Source: Parafrigoribacterium mesophilum
GTDB lineage: Bacteria; Actinomycetota; Actinomycetes; Actinomycetales; Microbacteriaceae
Reading direction: 5' to 3'
Length of the DNA stretch: 64,000 bases
Assembly (NCBI RefSeq): GCF_039652555.1
Contig: NZ_JBDJAF010000001.1
Coordinates: forward strand, 1,798,001 to 1,862,000
Shown piece after piece: positions 1-7,966 of the stretch; the first letter of the stretch is position 1, and every line of letters starts with the position of its first letter. A program made the translations under genes and the position numbers. The notes beneath the pieces are model-generated. The model saw only the letters and a program-made list of their open reading frames with translations, was not told where the DNA came from and did no database searches.

Positions 1-876
1 CAGATCATCGCGATGCGGACCCACGAGGGTGACTCCGCGTTCGAGTTCGTTGCGGCGCACCGTGGCCAACTGCTGACGAAACGCGGCCTCGATGTCGCTA
101 TCGGCACTCGTGTTGGATGCCTGCGAGGCGGTGTGGATCCCTGGCTCCATCCCATCGTCACCGGCTTCCGAACCACCACCGAAGATACTGAGTGAGCTGG
201 TCAGGTGTGCGTGGTGGTCAGCGCCGGCGACTGAAAGGTACGCAGCCTGCACTTCGGGAAGCAGTGCGGCCACCAGCTGGGCACGAGCCGCGATAATTTG
301 AGTTCCGAGAACGATCAGGCGCTCATCCCAGATGTCCAGGGTGGACAGTTGCGCTCCCTTCGCACCGCTCGCCCTGGCCGATTTCAGGAGGGAGTTGCGT
401 TGCCGGAGCACACGATCGTAGTCGGCGAATACGCCGGAAAATCGAGGGGAACGCAGCATCAGGAGCTCGTCGAGGAAGCGGCGCCTTCCCGAGGGTTCAC
501 CTCGGATCAGGGCGAGGTCTTCCGGGGCGAACAACACACTGGAGAAGTATCGAGGAAGTTCACGCACCTTGATCGGAGACCGATTGATCTGCGCCCGGTT
601 GGCTGAGGACCGGTTGAGTTGCACTTCCACGAGCACCTGTCGTTCGACGTGCCGTAGTTGTACTCGCACGACGGCAGAATCCCTGCCTTGCCGAATCATG
701 GCGTGGTCGCTGGAGACCCGATGCGAACCGAGCGTGCTCAGGTAGCCGAGCGCCTCGACGAGGTTGGTCTTGCCCTGCCCATTGCTGCCGACGACGAGAT
801 TCGCCCCTTCGGTGAATCCGACGTCCGCGGTGGCGTAATTTCGAAAATCGGTAAGACTCAACCGATCGACGATCAT
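1..876 (-). CDS. recF: DNA replication/repair protein RecF (3' part beyond the left edge)
   Basis: RecF is an SMC-like ATPase that binds gapped or single-stranded DNA and helps load RecA during recombinational repair. Reading the minus strand from the ATG at 876 gives 292 codons with no stop to the window edge. The N-terminus starts MIVDRLSLTDFRNYATADVG and carries a Walker A loop GSNGQGKTN at about residues 30-38. The Walker B and signature motifs must lie off the window. A later stretch (LPRYFSSVLFAPEDLALIRGE) is typical of RecF. It lies downstream of dnaN and gnd on the same strand, as in most actinobacteria. Only the C-terminal part is missing, through the cut. Confidence 0.93.
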   Translation of the reverse strand, partial: MIVDRLSLTDFRNYATADVGFTEGANLVVGSNGQGKTNLVEALGYLSTLGSHRVSSDHAMIRQGRDSAVVRVQLRHVERQVLVEVQLNRSSANRAQINRSPIKVRELPRYFSSVLFAPEDLALIRGEPSGRRRFLDELLMLRSPRFSGVFADYDRVLRQRNSLLKSARASGAKGAQLSTLDIWDERLIVLGTQIIAARAQLVAALLPEVQAAYLSVAGADHHAHLTSSLSIFGGGSEAGDDGMEPGIHTASQASNTSADSDIEAAFRQQLATVRRNELERGVTLVGPHRDDL

Positions 877-904
877 GGCAACGTGCTTTCTGCGACCGAA
901 GCGA

Positions 905-1810
905 TCAGTCCGCCTTCTTGACCGCGTGTCCGCCGAATTGTGCGCGAAGAGCCGCGACGGCCTTCATGGCCGGTGATCCCTCTTCTTGGCGCGAGACGAA
1001 CCTGGCAAAGATCGACGCGGCGATCGTCGGCACGGGGACCGCGTGAGAGATGGCTTCTTCGATGGTCCAGCGTCCCTCGCCGGAGTCTTCGACGTATCCC
1101 TCGATGTCGTCGAACTCGGGATCCTGCTCTAAAGCCCGTACCAAGAGTTCCAGGAGCCAAGATCTCACGACGGTTCCTCGTTGCCAGGCTTTGAAGGTTC
1201 CGGTGACGTCCTTGATCAGGTCGGACCGGGCATCGAGAAGTTCGTATCCCTCGGCAAACGCTTCCATGAGCGCATATTCGATGCCGTTGTGCACCATCTT
1301 CGCATAGTGGCCGGCACCGATTTCTCCGACGTGGACGAACCCCTCGTCACGCGGACCCTCTGGCCTAAGCGCGTCAAAGATCGGCAGCGCCCGCTGCACG
1401 TCGTCTGCGGCACCACCAACCATTAAGCCGTAGCCATTCTTCAGCCCCCAGACACCGCCTGACACCCCCGCATCGACGTAGTGCACGCCGACCTTCGCCA
1501 GTAATTCCGAGTGAGTGAAGTCATCGGTAAACCGCGAATTCCCGCCGTCGATCACCAAGTCGCCAGGCTGGAGAATCGTCGCGAGCTCTGCCATCACGGA
1601 ATGTGTGATCGCGCCGGCGGGCACCATCACCCACACCATCCGGGGAGTGGGTAATGCCGCGACCAATTCCTGCAGACTTTCGGTATCGGAAACCTCTGGG
1701 TTTCGGTCGTAACCGGTCACCACGATGCCATGATCGCGAAGGCGCGTGCGCATATTGCTACCCATACGACCCAGACCGACGATTCCTAGGGACACAGTGT
1801 CGTTCGACAT
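905..1810 (-). CDS. gnd: 6-phosphogluconate dehydrogenase, decarboxylating, short form
   Basis: This enzyme oxidatively decarboxylates 6-phosphogluconate to ribulose 5-phosphate in the pentose phosphate pathway, in the cytosol. The 301-residue protein has a Rossmann dinucleotide loop GIVGLGRMGSNM near residue 9, a VIDGGNSRF substrate-binding segment near 86-94, the DAGVSGGVWGLKNGYGLMVGG signature region (about 113-133) and the catalytic-lysine segment HYAKMVHNGIEY (about 168-179). The length is that of the short GndA class rather than the 470-residue dimeric enzyme. It sits between dnaN and recF, 26 bases past dnaN and 28 before recF, so it is probably co-transcribed with the replication genes, an arrangement common in actinobacteria. 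Confidence 0.93.
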   Translation of the reverse strand: MSNDTVSLGIVGLGRMGSNMRTRLRDHGIVVTGYDRNPEVSDTESLQELVAALPTPRMVWVMVPAGAITHSVMAELATILQPGDLVIDGGNSRFTDDFTHSELLAKVGVHYVDAGVSGGVWGLKNGYGLMVGGAADDVQRALPIFDALRPEGPRDEGFVHVGEIGAGHYAKMVHNGIEYALMEAFAEGYELLDARSDLIKDVTGTFKAWQRGTVVRSWLLELLVRALEQDPEFDDIEGYVEDSGEGRWTIEEAISHAVPVPTIAASIFARFVSRQEEGSPAMKAVAALRAQFGGHAVKKAD

Positions 1811-1836
1811 GTTTGTACTTCTTCTTTCAGGCCTTT

Positions 1837-2979
1837 TCAGCGCAGTAGAAGGTTGGGTTGGAGAAGGTATTTGTAATTGTCCGCGCCGGGCTGGTCCTTC
1901 GACGATTGGCTCGTGATCAGTACAGGCCCGGGCTTGTTCGGATTCTCGGTCTTGGTGAACGAGATCCGCACGAACTCGGAATGCACCGCGGACAATCCAT
2001 CCAGTAAGAACTGCGGCTTGAGCGAAACCACGGTGTCCCCGCCGCTCAAATGTGCGTCGATGGTCTCGGATGCCTGGGCCTGTTCCGACCCGATCGCCTC
2101 TAGTACCAGATCGTCCAGGCTGAAGCTGAAGCGCAGCGCCGCTTCACGCTCAAGCACGAGCGACACCCGGCGTACCGCCTCGATGAGCTCGGCGGTGTTC
2201 ATCACTGCGTAATTATCCACTGACTCGGGGAAGAGGCGCTTTACCGGGGGGAAGTTTCCCTTGATCAGCAGCGAGGTGACCTTTTTCTTGTCGGCACTGA
2301 ACGAGATGAGTTCACGTTCGTCACCGCGCGCGACGGTCACCGAGATCGTGGCGCTATGCCCAAACGTCTTACCCACTTCTTGTAGCGTGCGCGCTGGCAC
2401 CAGAGCGCTGACAGTTTCCGCCGATTCATCCGAGTCCCAATCAACATCGCGCACTGCGACGCGATATCGGTCCGTAGCGATGAGACTCAAGTTTCCTTGA
2501 GAGATTTCCAACTGCACGCCCGTGATCACCGGCGTCACGTCGTCGCGCGACGCCGCAACCGCCACTTGAGCGACCGCTGTCGCAAACTCTTCTCCAGGGA
2601 GAAGGCCCGAGCTCCCCGACACCGTGGGCAGGGTCGGGTATTCCTCGACAGGCATGCTGAGCAGCGTGAAGTGAGCGGAGCCGCACACGACTGAGATCTT
2701 GGTGTCTTCGGTGGCAAACTGCACGGGTGCAGCCGGCAGCCGGCTGGCGATATCGGCCAGCAGGCGCCCAGACACGAGGATACGACCGGGTTCCTCCACG
2801 TCCGCAACAATCGTCGTCTGTGCCGACACTTCGTAGTCGAAGGCCGAGAGCGTAAGACCGGTGTCTGAGGTTTCGATCAGCACACCGCTCAGGATGGGCA
2901 GGGTAGTGCGCTGAGGAAGAAGCTTCACCGCAAACGAAACCGCCTCGCTGAAGACGTCACGATTGACCTGGAACCTCAT
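1837..2979 (-). CDS. dnaN: DNA polymerase III sliding clamp (beta subunit)
   Basis: The beta clamp forms a ring around DNA and tethers polymerase III and other proteins to the template. The 380-residue product has the usual three-domain clamp length and starts MRFQVNRDVFSEAVSFAVKL, with family segments LPILSGVLIE, YPTLP and VRISFTKTENPNKPGPVLIT; it ends YKYLLQPNLLLR, where clamps usually end near 'MPMR/L'. It lies downstream of dnaA across the probable oriC interval and 26 bases upstream of gnd. The sequence is complete and shows nothing unusual. Confidence 0.97.
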   Translation of the reverse strand: MRFQVNRDVFSEAVSFAVKLLPQRTTLPILSGVLIETSDTGLTLSAFDYEVSAQTTIVADVEEPGRILVSGRLLADIASRLPAAPVQFATEDTKISVVCGSAHFTLLSMPVEEYPTLPTVSGSSGLLPGEEFATAVAQVAVAASRDDVTPVITGVQLEISQGNLSLIATDRYRVAVRDVDWDSDESAETVSALVPARTLQEVGKTFGHSATISVTVARGDERELISFSADKKKVTSLLIKGNFPPVKRLFPESVDNYAVMNTAELIEAVRRVSLVLEREAALRFSFSLDDLVLEAIGSEQAQASETIDAHLSGGDTVVSLKPQFLLDGLSAVHSEFVRISFTKTENPNKPGPVLITSQSSKDQPGADNYKYLLQPNLLLR

Positions 2980-3340
2980 GGCTCACCCCTTGTCAAGGAA
3001 ATTGTTGTGTGGGGCTTAATACTGGCACAGGCCACGCAAGCCCTTTCCCAAAGGTTATTTCCGGGAAGCTCATTGGATTTAAAGAGTTAATCGTAGTAAC
3101 CGCTGTGGGAACTGTGGATAACCTCCCGTCTGTCAACCATCGTCGGAGAACTACAACGGTGTGAGATGTGCATCAGCTGTGGGCGTTGTCGTGGGATGAC
3201 CGTTGTCATTCCGAGGGGAAGCGTCACTCATTCCACAGGAGCAGCATCCGATTTCACAAGCATTCCGCTTAAATCCGGCCGTTGTCCACAAGTTCTCCAC
3301 AGGCTGTGAATTGGTGATGCGTCAAGTTCTTCTGGTTTTG
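2980..3340. other. oriC: Probable chromosomal origin (oriC) between dnaN and dnaA
   Basis: This 361-base interval has no plausible gene. It contains two perfect DnaA boxes: TTATCCACA on the minus strand (3113-3121) and TTGTCCACA on the plus strand (3282-3290). Near matches are TTCTCCACA (3293-3301), CATTCCACA (3229-3237), GTTCCCACA on the minus strand (3104-3112) and ACGCCCACA on the minus strand (3178-3186). An AT-richer stretch (about 3049-3095) could be the unwinding element. In actinobacteria oriC normally lies between dnaA and dnaN, which supports the call. Promoter positions for dnaN could not be fixed by eye. Confidence 0.75.
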
Positions 3341-4747
3341 TCAGCTCTTGTTGTAGCGGTGGTTTTGCTTGATTCGGCTTGTCAGCTCGGTGACCTGGTT
3401 GTAAATGGAGCGACGTTCCTTCATGAGTTCGCTGATCTTCTTATTGGCGTACATCACCGTGGTGTGGTCGCGGTTTCCAAAGAGTTGTCCGATCTTTGGC
3501 AGTGACAAATTGGTCAATTCGCGGCACAGGTACATGGCGATCTGGCGGGCGGTGGCGATGGCCTGCGAGCGCGACGATCCGTAGAGGTCGTCCACCGTCA
3601 GTTTGAAGTACTCGGCGGTGTGATTAATGATGTCCACCGGAGCAATAACGTTGTCCTCGTCCAGTGTGATGAGGTCTTTGAGCACGGTTTGTACCAGGCT
3701 CAGATCCACCTGGGTGCGATTGAGACTTGCAAAGGCCGTGACCCTGATGAGTGTTCCTTCGAGTTCCCGGATGTTTGAGGAAACCTTGGAAGCCATGTAC
3801 TCGAGGATGTCGTATGGAACCTGCAACTTCTCGCTTTGCGCCTTCTTGCGCAAAATTGCGATGCGGGTTTCTAGATCGGGCGCTTGGACGTCGGTGATCA
3901 GCCCCCACTCGAACCGTGACCTCATCCTGTCTTCGAAGCCGGTCAAGTGTTTCGGAGGCAGATCGCTGGTGATGACAACTTGCTTGTTGTGATCGTGCAG
4001 GGTGTTGAACGTGTGGAAGAACGCTTCCTGAGTGCTGTCCTTGCCTTGCAGGAACTGAATGTCGTCAATGAGTAACACGTCGATGTCGCGGTAACGGGAC
4101 TGGAAAACCGATGCTCTGTTGTTGGCGATCGAGTTGATGAAGTCGTTGGTGAATTCTTCCGAGCTGACGTACCGTACCCTGATGCCCGGGTAGAGGCTCT
4201 CGGCGTAATGTCCGATCGCGTGTAGTAGGTGCGTCTTGCCGAGGCCGGAGTCGCCGTAGATGAACAGAGGGTTGTAGGCCTTGGCCGGGGCTTCGGCGAC
4301 GGCCACCGCAGCGGCGTGTGCGAAGCGGTTCGATCCGCCGATGACGAAATTATCGAAGTTGTACTTCGGATTGAGGCGTGAATCCGAACGACGCCCAGAG
4401 TCCATCGGTGCGACAGGCTGCTCGATGTACGGCTGCTCTACCGGCTCGGGCACTCGGCGGAGAAAGTCTTGTGCAATCTCCGGGTTCACGACGATGGCGA
4501 AATTCGTCGCCGGATGTTCGTCGCCCAGAGCCGAGATCGCGTTTAAGAGCGGTAATCGGATTCGCTGCTCCAACATTCCTCTGGTCAGGTCGTTGGGTAC
4601 CTCGAGGTAGAGAGTGCCGGCCATGACACCCTTAGGCTCAACCAGGCTTAGAAATCCCTGCAATTGCGGGGTGATCCGATCATCGGCGACCAGAGTGGAC
4701 AGCACAGATTGCCACAGTTCTTGTGTCGAATCGATTCCGTCGACCAT
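3341..4747 (-). CDS. dnaA: Chromosomal replication initiator DnaA
   Basis: DnaA is the AAA+ ATPase that binds DnaA boxes and melts the origin. Starting at the ATG at 4747 the protein has 468 residues: an N-terminal DnaB-interacting domain (STQELWQSVLSTL), a short linker, the AAA+ domain with Walker A GDSGLGKTHLL and Walker B VLLIDDIQFLQ, and the C-terminal DNA-binding domain with the signature GNRDHTTVMYANKKI. The frame stays open 21 codons further upstream (to 4810), but 4747 is preceded by a GAGAGG ribosome-binding site six bases away, and the extension would translate through a DnaA box at 4788-4796. The later start is therefore preferred. Autoregulation through that box is likely. Confidence 0.97.
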   Translation of the reverse strand: MVDGIDSTQELWQSVLSTLVADDRITPQLQGFLSLVEPKGVMAGTLYLEVPNDLTRGMLEQRIRLPLLNAISALGDEHPATNFAIVVNPEIAQDFLRRVPEPVEQPYIEQPVAPMDSGRRSDSRLNPKYNFDNFVIGGSNRFAHAAAVAVAEAPAKAYNPLFIYGDSGLGKTHLLHAIGHYAESLYPGIRVRYVSSEEFTNDFINSIANNRASVFQSRYRDIDVLLIDDIQFLQGKDSTQEAFFHTFNTLHDHNKQVVITSDLPPKHLTGFEDRMRSRFEWGLITDVQAPDLETRIAILRKKAQSEKLQVPYDILEYMASKVSSNIRELEGTLIRVTAFASLNRTQVDLSLVQTVLKDLITLDEDNVIAPVDIINHTAEYFKLTVDDLYGSSRSQAIATARQIAMYLCRELTNLSLPKIGQLFGNRDHTTVMYANKKISELMKERRSIYNQVTELTSRIKQNHRYNKS

Positions 4748-4787
4748 GATGCCTCTCGAAAATGTGGTTGCAGGGTTACTCACAGGG

Positions 4788-4868
4788 TTATCCACCGACT
4801 GTGCGGTCACCCCACCTTAGTTTGTGAAGCGGACGCGCGAAATATCTTGTTTGTCCAACTGGGGATAA
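4788..4868. promoter_or_regulatory. DnaA boxes upstream of dnaA
   Basis: Three DnaA-box-like 9-mers lie in the dnaA leader: TTATCCACC (4788-4796, plus strand), TTGTCCAAC (4851-4859, plus strand) and TTATCCCCA on the minus strand (4860-4868). Each differs from TTATCCACA/TTGTCCACA at one or two positions. They lie between dnaA and rpmH and probably mediate dnaA autoregulation or extend the origin. The rest of the dnaA-rpmH interval (to 5011) should hold the divergent dnaA and rpmH promoters; a TTGACT at 4929-4934 is a candidate -35 for rpmH. Confidence 0.55.
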
Positions 4869-5011
4869 GCTAGAAGACGCATCCGCTGAGATTTGACGCC
4901 GGCTCGCAAAGCCCGTATTTTTAGTCAGTTGACTTGGCCCCGCGGGCTACCATTACTTTTCTGGGCTTCAGTGCTGGCCCCGTAGAGTTCCAACACTGTG
5001 GAGAACTAACA

Positions 5012-5149
5012 ATGAGCAAACGTACTTTCCAACCGAACAACCGTCGCCGTGCCAAGGTGCACGGGTTCAGGTTGCGCATGCGCACCCGCGCCGGCCGCAG
5101 CATTCTCGCCGCCCGCCGTCACAAGGGCCGCGTCAAGCTGTCCGCGTAG
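5012..5149 (+). CDS. rpmH: 50S ribosomal protein L34
   Basis: L34 is a small basic protein of the large ribosomal subunit. The 45-residue product MSKRTFQPNNRRRAKVHGFR... ending in KGRVKLSA matches the family along its full length, including the RMRTRAGR segment. The ATG at 5012 gives the conserved MSKRTFQP start; a longer open frame upstream (from 4934) has no such support. It opens the rpmH-rnpA-yidD-yidC-khpB-rsmG-parAB cluster and is divergent from dnaA. Confidence 0.97.
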   Translation: MSKRTFQPNNRRRAKVHGFRLRMRTRAGRSILAARRHKGRVKLSA

Positions 5150-5169
5150 CACCGATCCCCACGCCGGCG

Positions 5170-5541
5170 GTGCTCGCGAGAACCCACCGCGTTATCCGCG
5201 CCGAAGAATATCGAGGTACGGTTCGACGCGGTAGGAGGATCACTTCTTCACACTTTGTCGTATACCTGCGCAAGCGTGCTGATGACGCGCCGGTGCGGTT
5301 CGGGTTCATCGTTTCCAAGACAGTCGGGAACGCGGTGACGCGCAACCGGGTTCGTCGACGCCTCAAGGCGGCGTGTTTCAGGCTGTTGGCAGACCTGGCT
5401 CCCGGAAACGACATCGTGGTACGGGCTCTCCCGGGAGCGGCTCAGGCGGACTGGGCTACCCTTCTGCATGAAGTTCGGACCGCCCTCGAGCGTGGACTTG
5501 CCATGACGACAGAACTACCCGCGTCGGAAGGGAAGGCATGA
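5170..5541 (+). CDS. rnpA: Ribonuclease P protein component
   Basis: RnpA is the protein cofactor of RNase P, which trims the 5' leader of pre-tRNAs. The 123-residue protein has the family signature FIVSKTVGNAVTRNRVRRRL at about residues 47-66, where the RNR motif contacts RNA, and the typical N-terminal RVIRAEEYRGTVRRGRR segment. The start is a GTG 20 bases after the rpmH stop. Its stop codon overlaps the yidD start in an ATGA arrangement, indicating translational coupling. Confidence 0.95.
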   Translation: MLARTHRVIRAEEYRGTVRRGRRITSSHFVVYLRKRADDAPVRFGFIVSKTVGNAVTRNRVRRRLKAACFRLLADLAPGNDIVVRALPGAAQADWATLLHEVRTALERGLAMTTELPASEGKA

Positions 5542-5897
5542 TGATGCGAGCACTCACGTTTCTTCTGCTCCTCCCCCGCAATCTTTGCGTGGTGATCCTG
5601 CGCGCCTACCGCGCGGTTGTCTCACCCCTTTATGGCGATGTGTGTCGCTACTATCCGTCCTGTTCGGCATATGCACTTGGCGCCATTCAGCGATACGGCG
5701 TGTTTGGGGGTGTCTGGCGCGGTTCGCTACGAATCGCCCGATGTCACCCCTGGGCAATCGGCGGTGTAGACGATGTCCCCGAACGCCGGATCGAGAAATA
5801 CCGAATCACCCGCTTTGGTTTTGTCACCGCTGCTGTCGGACCAGCAATCTCGCCCTCGCACGACTTTCACCTCTCGCACGGCCATGGAAAGGGCTAA
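5538..5897 (+). CDS. yidD: Membrane protein insertion efficiency factor YidD
   Basis: YidD is a small membrane-associated protein thought to assist YidC-dependent insertion. The 119-residue product has the conserved core YRAVVSPLYGDVCRYYPSCSAYALGAI with its cysteines, followed by GGVWRGSLRIARCHPWAIGG, the hallmark of the DUF37/YidD family. The N-terminus has a hydrophobic or amphipathic stretch (FLLLLPRNLCVVIL). The tail beyond residue ~85 is a variable extension. It overlaps rnpA by four bases and lies nine bases upstream of yidC. Confidence 0.93.
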   Translation: MMMRALTFLLLLPRNLCVVILRAYRAVVSPLYGDVCRYYPSCSAYALGAIQRYGVFGGVWRGSLRIARCHPWAIGGVDDVPERRIEKYRITRFGFVTAAVGPAISPSHDFHLSHGHGKG

Positions 5898-5906
5898 CCG
5901 ACACGC

Positions 5907-6881
5907 ATGGACATTTTCGCATTTTTTGACACCCTTCTATGGCCGATCAAGTGGGCGATCGAGGTCATACTGGTGGCCTTCCACACCGTCTTCGAAGCGG
6001 TGGGCATGGATCCGGACTCCGGTCTCACCTGGGTGTTGTCCATTGTGGGGTTGACCCTTGTCGTGCGTGCCGCGTTGATTCCCATCTTTGTGAAGCAGAT
6101 CAAGAGCCAGCGCAAGATGCTCGAAGTCGCACCAGAGTTGAAAAAGATTCAAGATAAGTACAAGGGCAAGAAAGACCAGTTCTCTCGTGAAGCGATGTCG
6201 CGCGAGACGATGGCGATGTACAAGAAGAATGGCACGAACCCATTGAGTTCGTGTCTGCCCCTTCTGTTGCAGATGCCCGTGTTCTTCGGGCTCTTTACGG
6301 TCCTTCGCAACGCGCAGATGGACAAGCCTGGTGTGGGGTTGCTGAATCCGGATCTGGCACGGTCCTTCGGCGACTCCGAGTTGTTTGGGGCTCCTCTGCG
6401 GCTGGCCATCAGCACGGCTAGCGAGGCCACCGCGCCCAATGGCCAGATGCTTGTCATCATCATCGCGTCCATCATGGTGGTGCTGATGAGCGCTTCCCAG
6501 TTCATCACACAGCTGCAGATCATGTCGAAGAACCAGTCAGCGGCTGCGAAGGAAAGCCCCATGTTCAAGCAGCAGAAGATGCTGCTCTATGTACTCCCCC
6601 TGGTTTTCGCGTTCTCCGGTTTCACCTTCCCCCTCGGCGTCATGTTCTACTGGCTGGTGTCGAACTTTTGGACCATGGGGCAGCAGTTTTTGGTCATCCG
6701 CAACATGCCGACTCCCGGGAGCGAAGCGGAACTCGCCCGAGAAGCGCGGCTGGCCAAGAAGCGGCAACGGAGGGGTTTCACGGTGGTCGAGGACGGCCAG
6801 CCCGACACCGTCGTGGAGCCGCCTCGGAATCCGCAGCGTAAGCAGCCCGTGAATCCCAAAAACCGGAAGAAGAAGCGCTAG
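5907..6881 (+). CDS. yidC: Membrane protein insertase YidC/OxaA
   Basis: YidC inserts and folds membrane proteins, with or without the Sec translocon. The 324-residue protein lacks the large periplasmic domain of Gram-negative YidC, as expected for actinobacteria. It has a first membrane segment near residues 10-30, the LTLVVRAALIPIFVKQIKSQ region at about 50-69, where the hydrophilic-groove arginine lies, the NPLSSCLPLLLQMPVFFGLF segment at about 112-131, and two further helices near 185-250. The C-terminal tail is very basic (RNPQRKQPVNPKNRKKKR), probably contacting the ribosome. Its stop overlaps a possible GTG of the next gene. Confidence 0.95.
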   Translation: MDIFAFFDTLLWPIKWAIEVILVAFHTVFEAVGMDPDSGLTWVLSIVGLTLVVRAALIPIFVKQIKSQRKMLEVAPELKKIQDKYKGKKDQFSREAMSRETMAMYKKNGTNPLSSCLPLLLQMPVFFGLFTVLRNAQMDKPGVGLLNPDLARSFGDSELFGAPLRLAISTASEATAPNGQMLVIIIASIMVVLMSASQFITQLQIMSKNQSAAAKESPMFKQQKMLLYVLPLVFAFSGFTFPLGVMFYWLVSNFWTMGQQFLVIRNMPTPGSEAELAREARLAKKRQRRGFTVVEDGQPDTVVEPPRNPQRKQPVNPKNRKKKR

Positions 6882-6925
6882 TGGCGACACCGGTGGACCG
6901 ACCATTTTCGAGAGAGGAACGCACA

Positions 6926-7459
6926 GTGACCGATGAGAGCACCGTGACCCAGCAAGATGCACCGGCCGACGCGGACGCGGTACCGGTAGGGGGAAGCACT
7001 TCGAGCGACCTCGATAACGAGGGCGACGTCGCCGCCGACTACATTGAAGAACTCCTTGACATCGTTGATCTCGACGGAGACATTGACATCGAAGCACGCG
7101 ATGGCCGGGTGTATCTCTCCGTGGGGTCCGCAGCGGAAGGTGACCTGCGCCTTCTCGCCAAGCCGGAAACAGTGAACGCCCTCCAGGAACTCACGAGGAT
7201 CGCGGTGCAGACCAAGACGGGTACCTACTCGCGGTTGATTCTCGACATCGGCGGATCGCGTGCTGCTCGGCAGGCGGAACTCGCGTTGCTAGTGGACCGG
7301 GCAATTACCCGGCTCGAGGCCGGCGCACAGTCCGCGTCACTGCCGCCGATGTCGTCGTACGAGCGCAAACTCGTGCATGACATCGTTGCCTCGCGCGGCT
7401 ACGTGTCCCAGTCTGAGGACGAGGGTCGCGAGCGTCACACGGTGATCACCGCCAGCTAG
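6926..7459 (+). CDS. khpB: KH/R3H-domain RNA-binding protein KhpB (Jag)
   Basis: KhpB (Jag/SpoIIIJ-associated protein) binds RNA and affects cell division or envelope growth in Gram-positives. From the GTG at 6926 the protein has 177 residues: an acidic leader, a KH-like domain (VDLDGDIDIEARDGRVYLSV... about 45-115) and a C-terminal R3H domain with ITRLEAGAQSASLPPMSSYE and RKLVHDIV. A GTG at 6881 in the same frame overlaps the yidC stop, but 6926 has a good AGAGAGGA ribosome-binding site (6911-6918). Position next to yidC is universal for this family. Confidence 0.9.
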   Translation: MTDESTVTQQDAPADADAVPVGGSTSSDLDNEGDVAADYIEELLDIVDLDGDIDIEARDGRVYLSVGSAAEGDLRLLAKPETVNALQELTRIAVQTKTGTYSRLILDIGGSRAARQAELALLVDRAITRLEAGAQSASLPPMSSYERKLVHDIVASRGYVSQSEDEGRERHTVITAS

Positions 7460-7482
7460 TATCCGGGGCGAACGCCATCCAG

Positions 7483-7498
7483 TGTTTCACGTGAAACA
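7483..7498. promoter_or_regulatory. parS: parS centromere site 1
   Basis: The 16-base palindrome TGTTTCACGTGAAACA matches the bacterial parS consensus bound by ParB. It lies just after the khpB stop and about 2.5 kb from parB. An identical site occurs at 8679-8694. ParB loading here would build the segregation complex near the origin. Confidence 0.92.
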
Positions 7499-7520
7499 TT
7501 CCGGCTCGCCTTCCCTCTCC

Positions 7521-7865
7521 GGTGGTCGAGTTTGTCGAGAGTGGCACTACTCTCCGGGTGCAGTGGTCTAGGCCGTCGAGACCCTTGCAGTGGTGCGTCG
7601 TGATTTCGACAGGCTCAATCACCGCTGTGGCGGGTCTTCCCCGGTGGTCGAGCTTGTCGACGGCGGTACCGCCGTTTCTGGTTCCGGTGGTCGAGCCTGT
7701 CGAGACCCGGTTCGCTCCCCCGGTGGTCGAGCACGTCGAGACCGTGTAGTGGTGAGCCGAGATTTCGACAGGCTCAATCACCGGTGTGCCCGGTCTCCCC
7801 CGGTGGTCGAGCTTGTCGAGACCCCTGTAGTGGTCTGTGGTGATTTCGACAGGCTGAATCACCGG
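7521..7865. repeat. Cluster of about nine palindromic repeat units
   Basis: The interval between khpB and rsmG is packed with a 22-25 base unit. Six copies run as GGTGGTCGAGCNTGTCGAGACC-like sequence (starting near 7521, 7563 degenerate, 7642, 7685, 7721 and 7801). Three run in the opposite sense as GATTTCGACAGGCTCAATCA followed by CCG (starting near 7601, 7761 and 7841). Copies in opposite sense can pair into long stem-loops. No credible gene occupies the stretch; the long frames across it are made of the repeat. The rest of the 7460-7966 gap holds parS (7483-7498) and the rsmG leader. Confidence 0.9.
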
Positions 7866-7966
7866 TGTTGTCAGGCACGAGTGATTAAGGCATTCGGTGT
7901 TCGCGCCTTGGTGAGAGGTGCTCGCACGGGCTGGGAGAATAGATCGGTACGTCAAGAAAGGAACCC

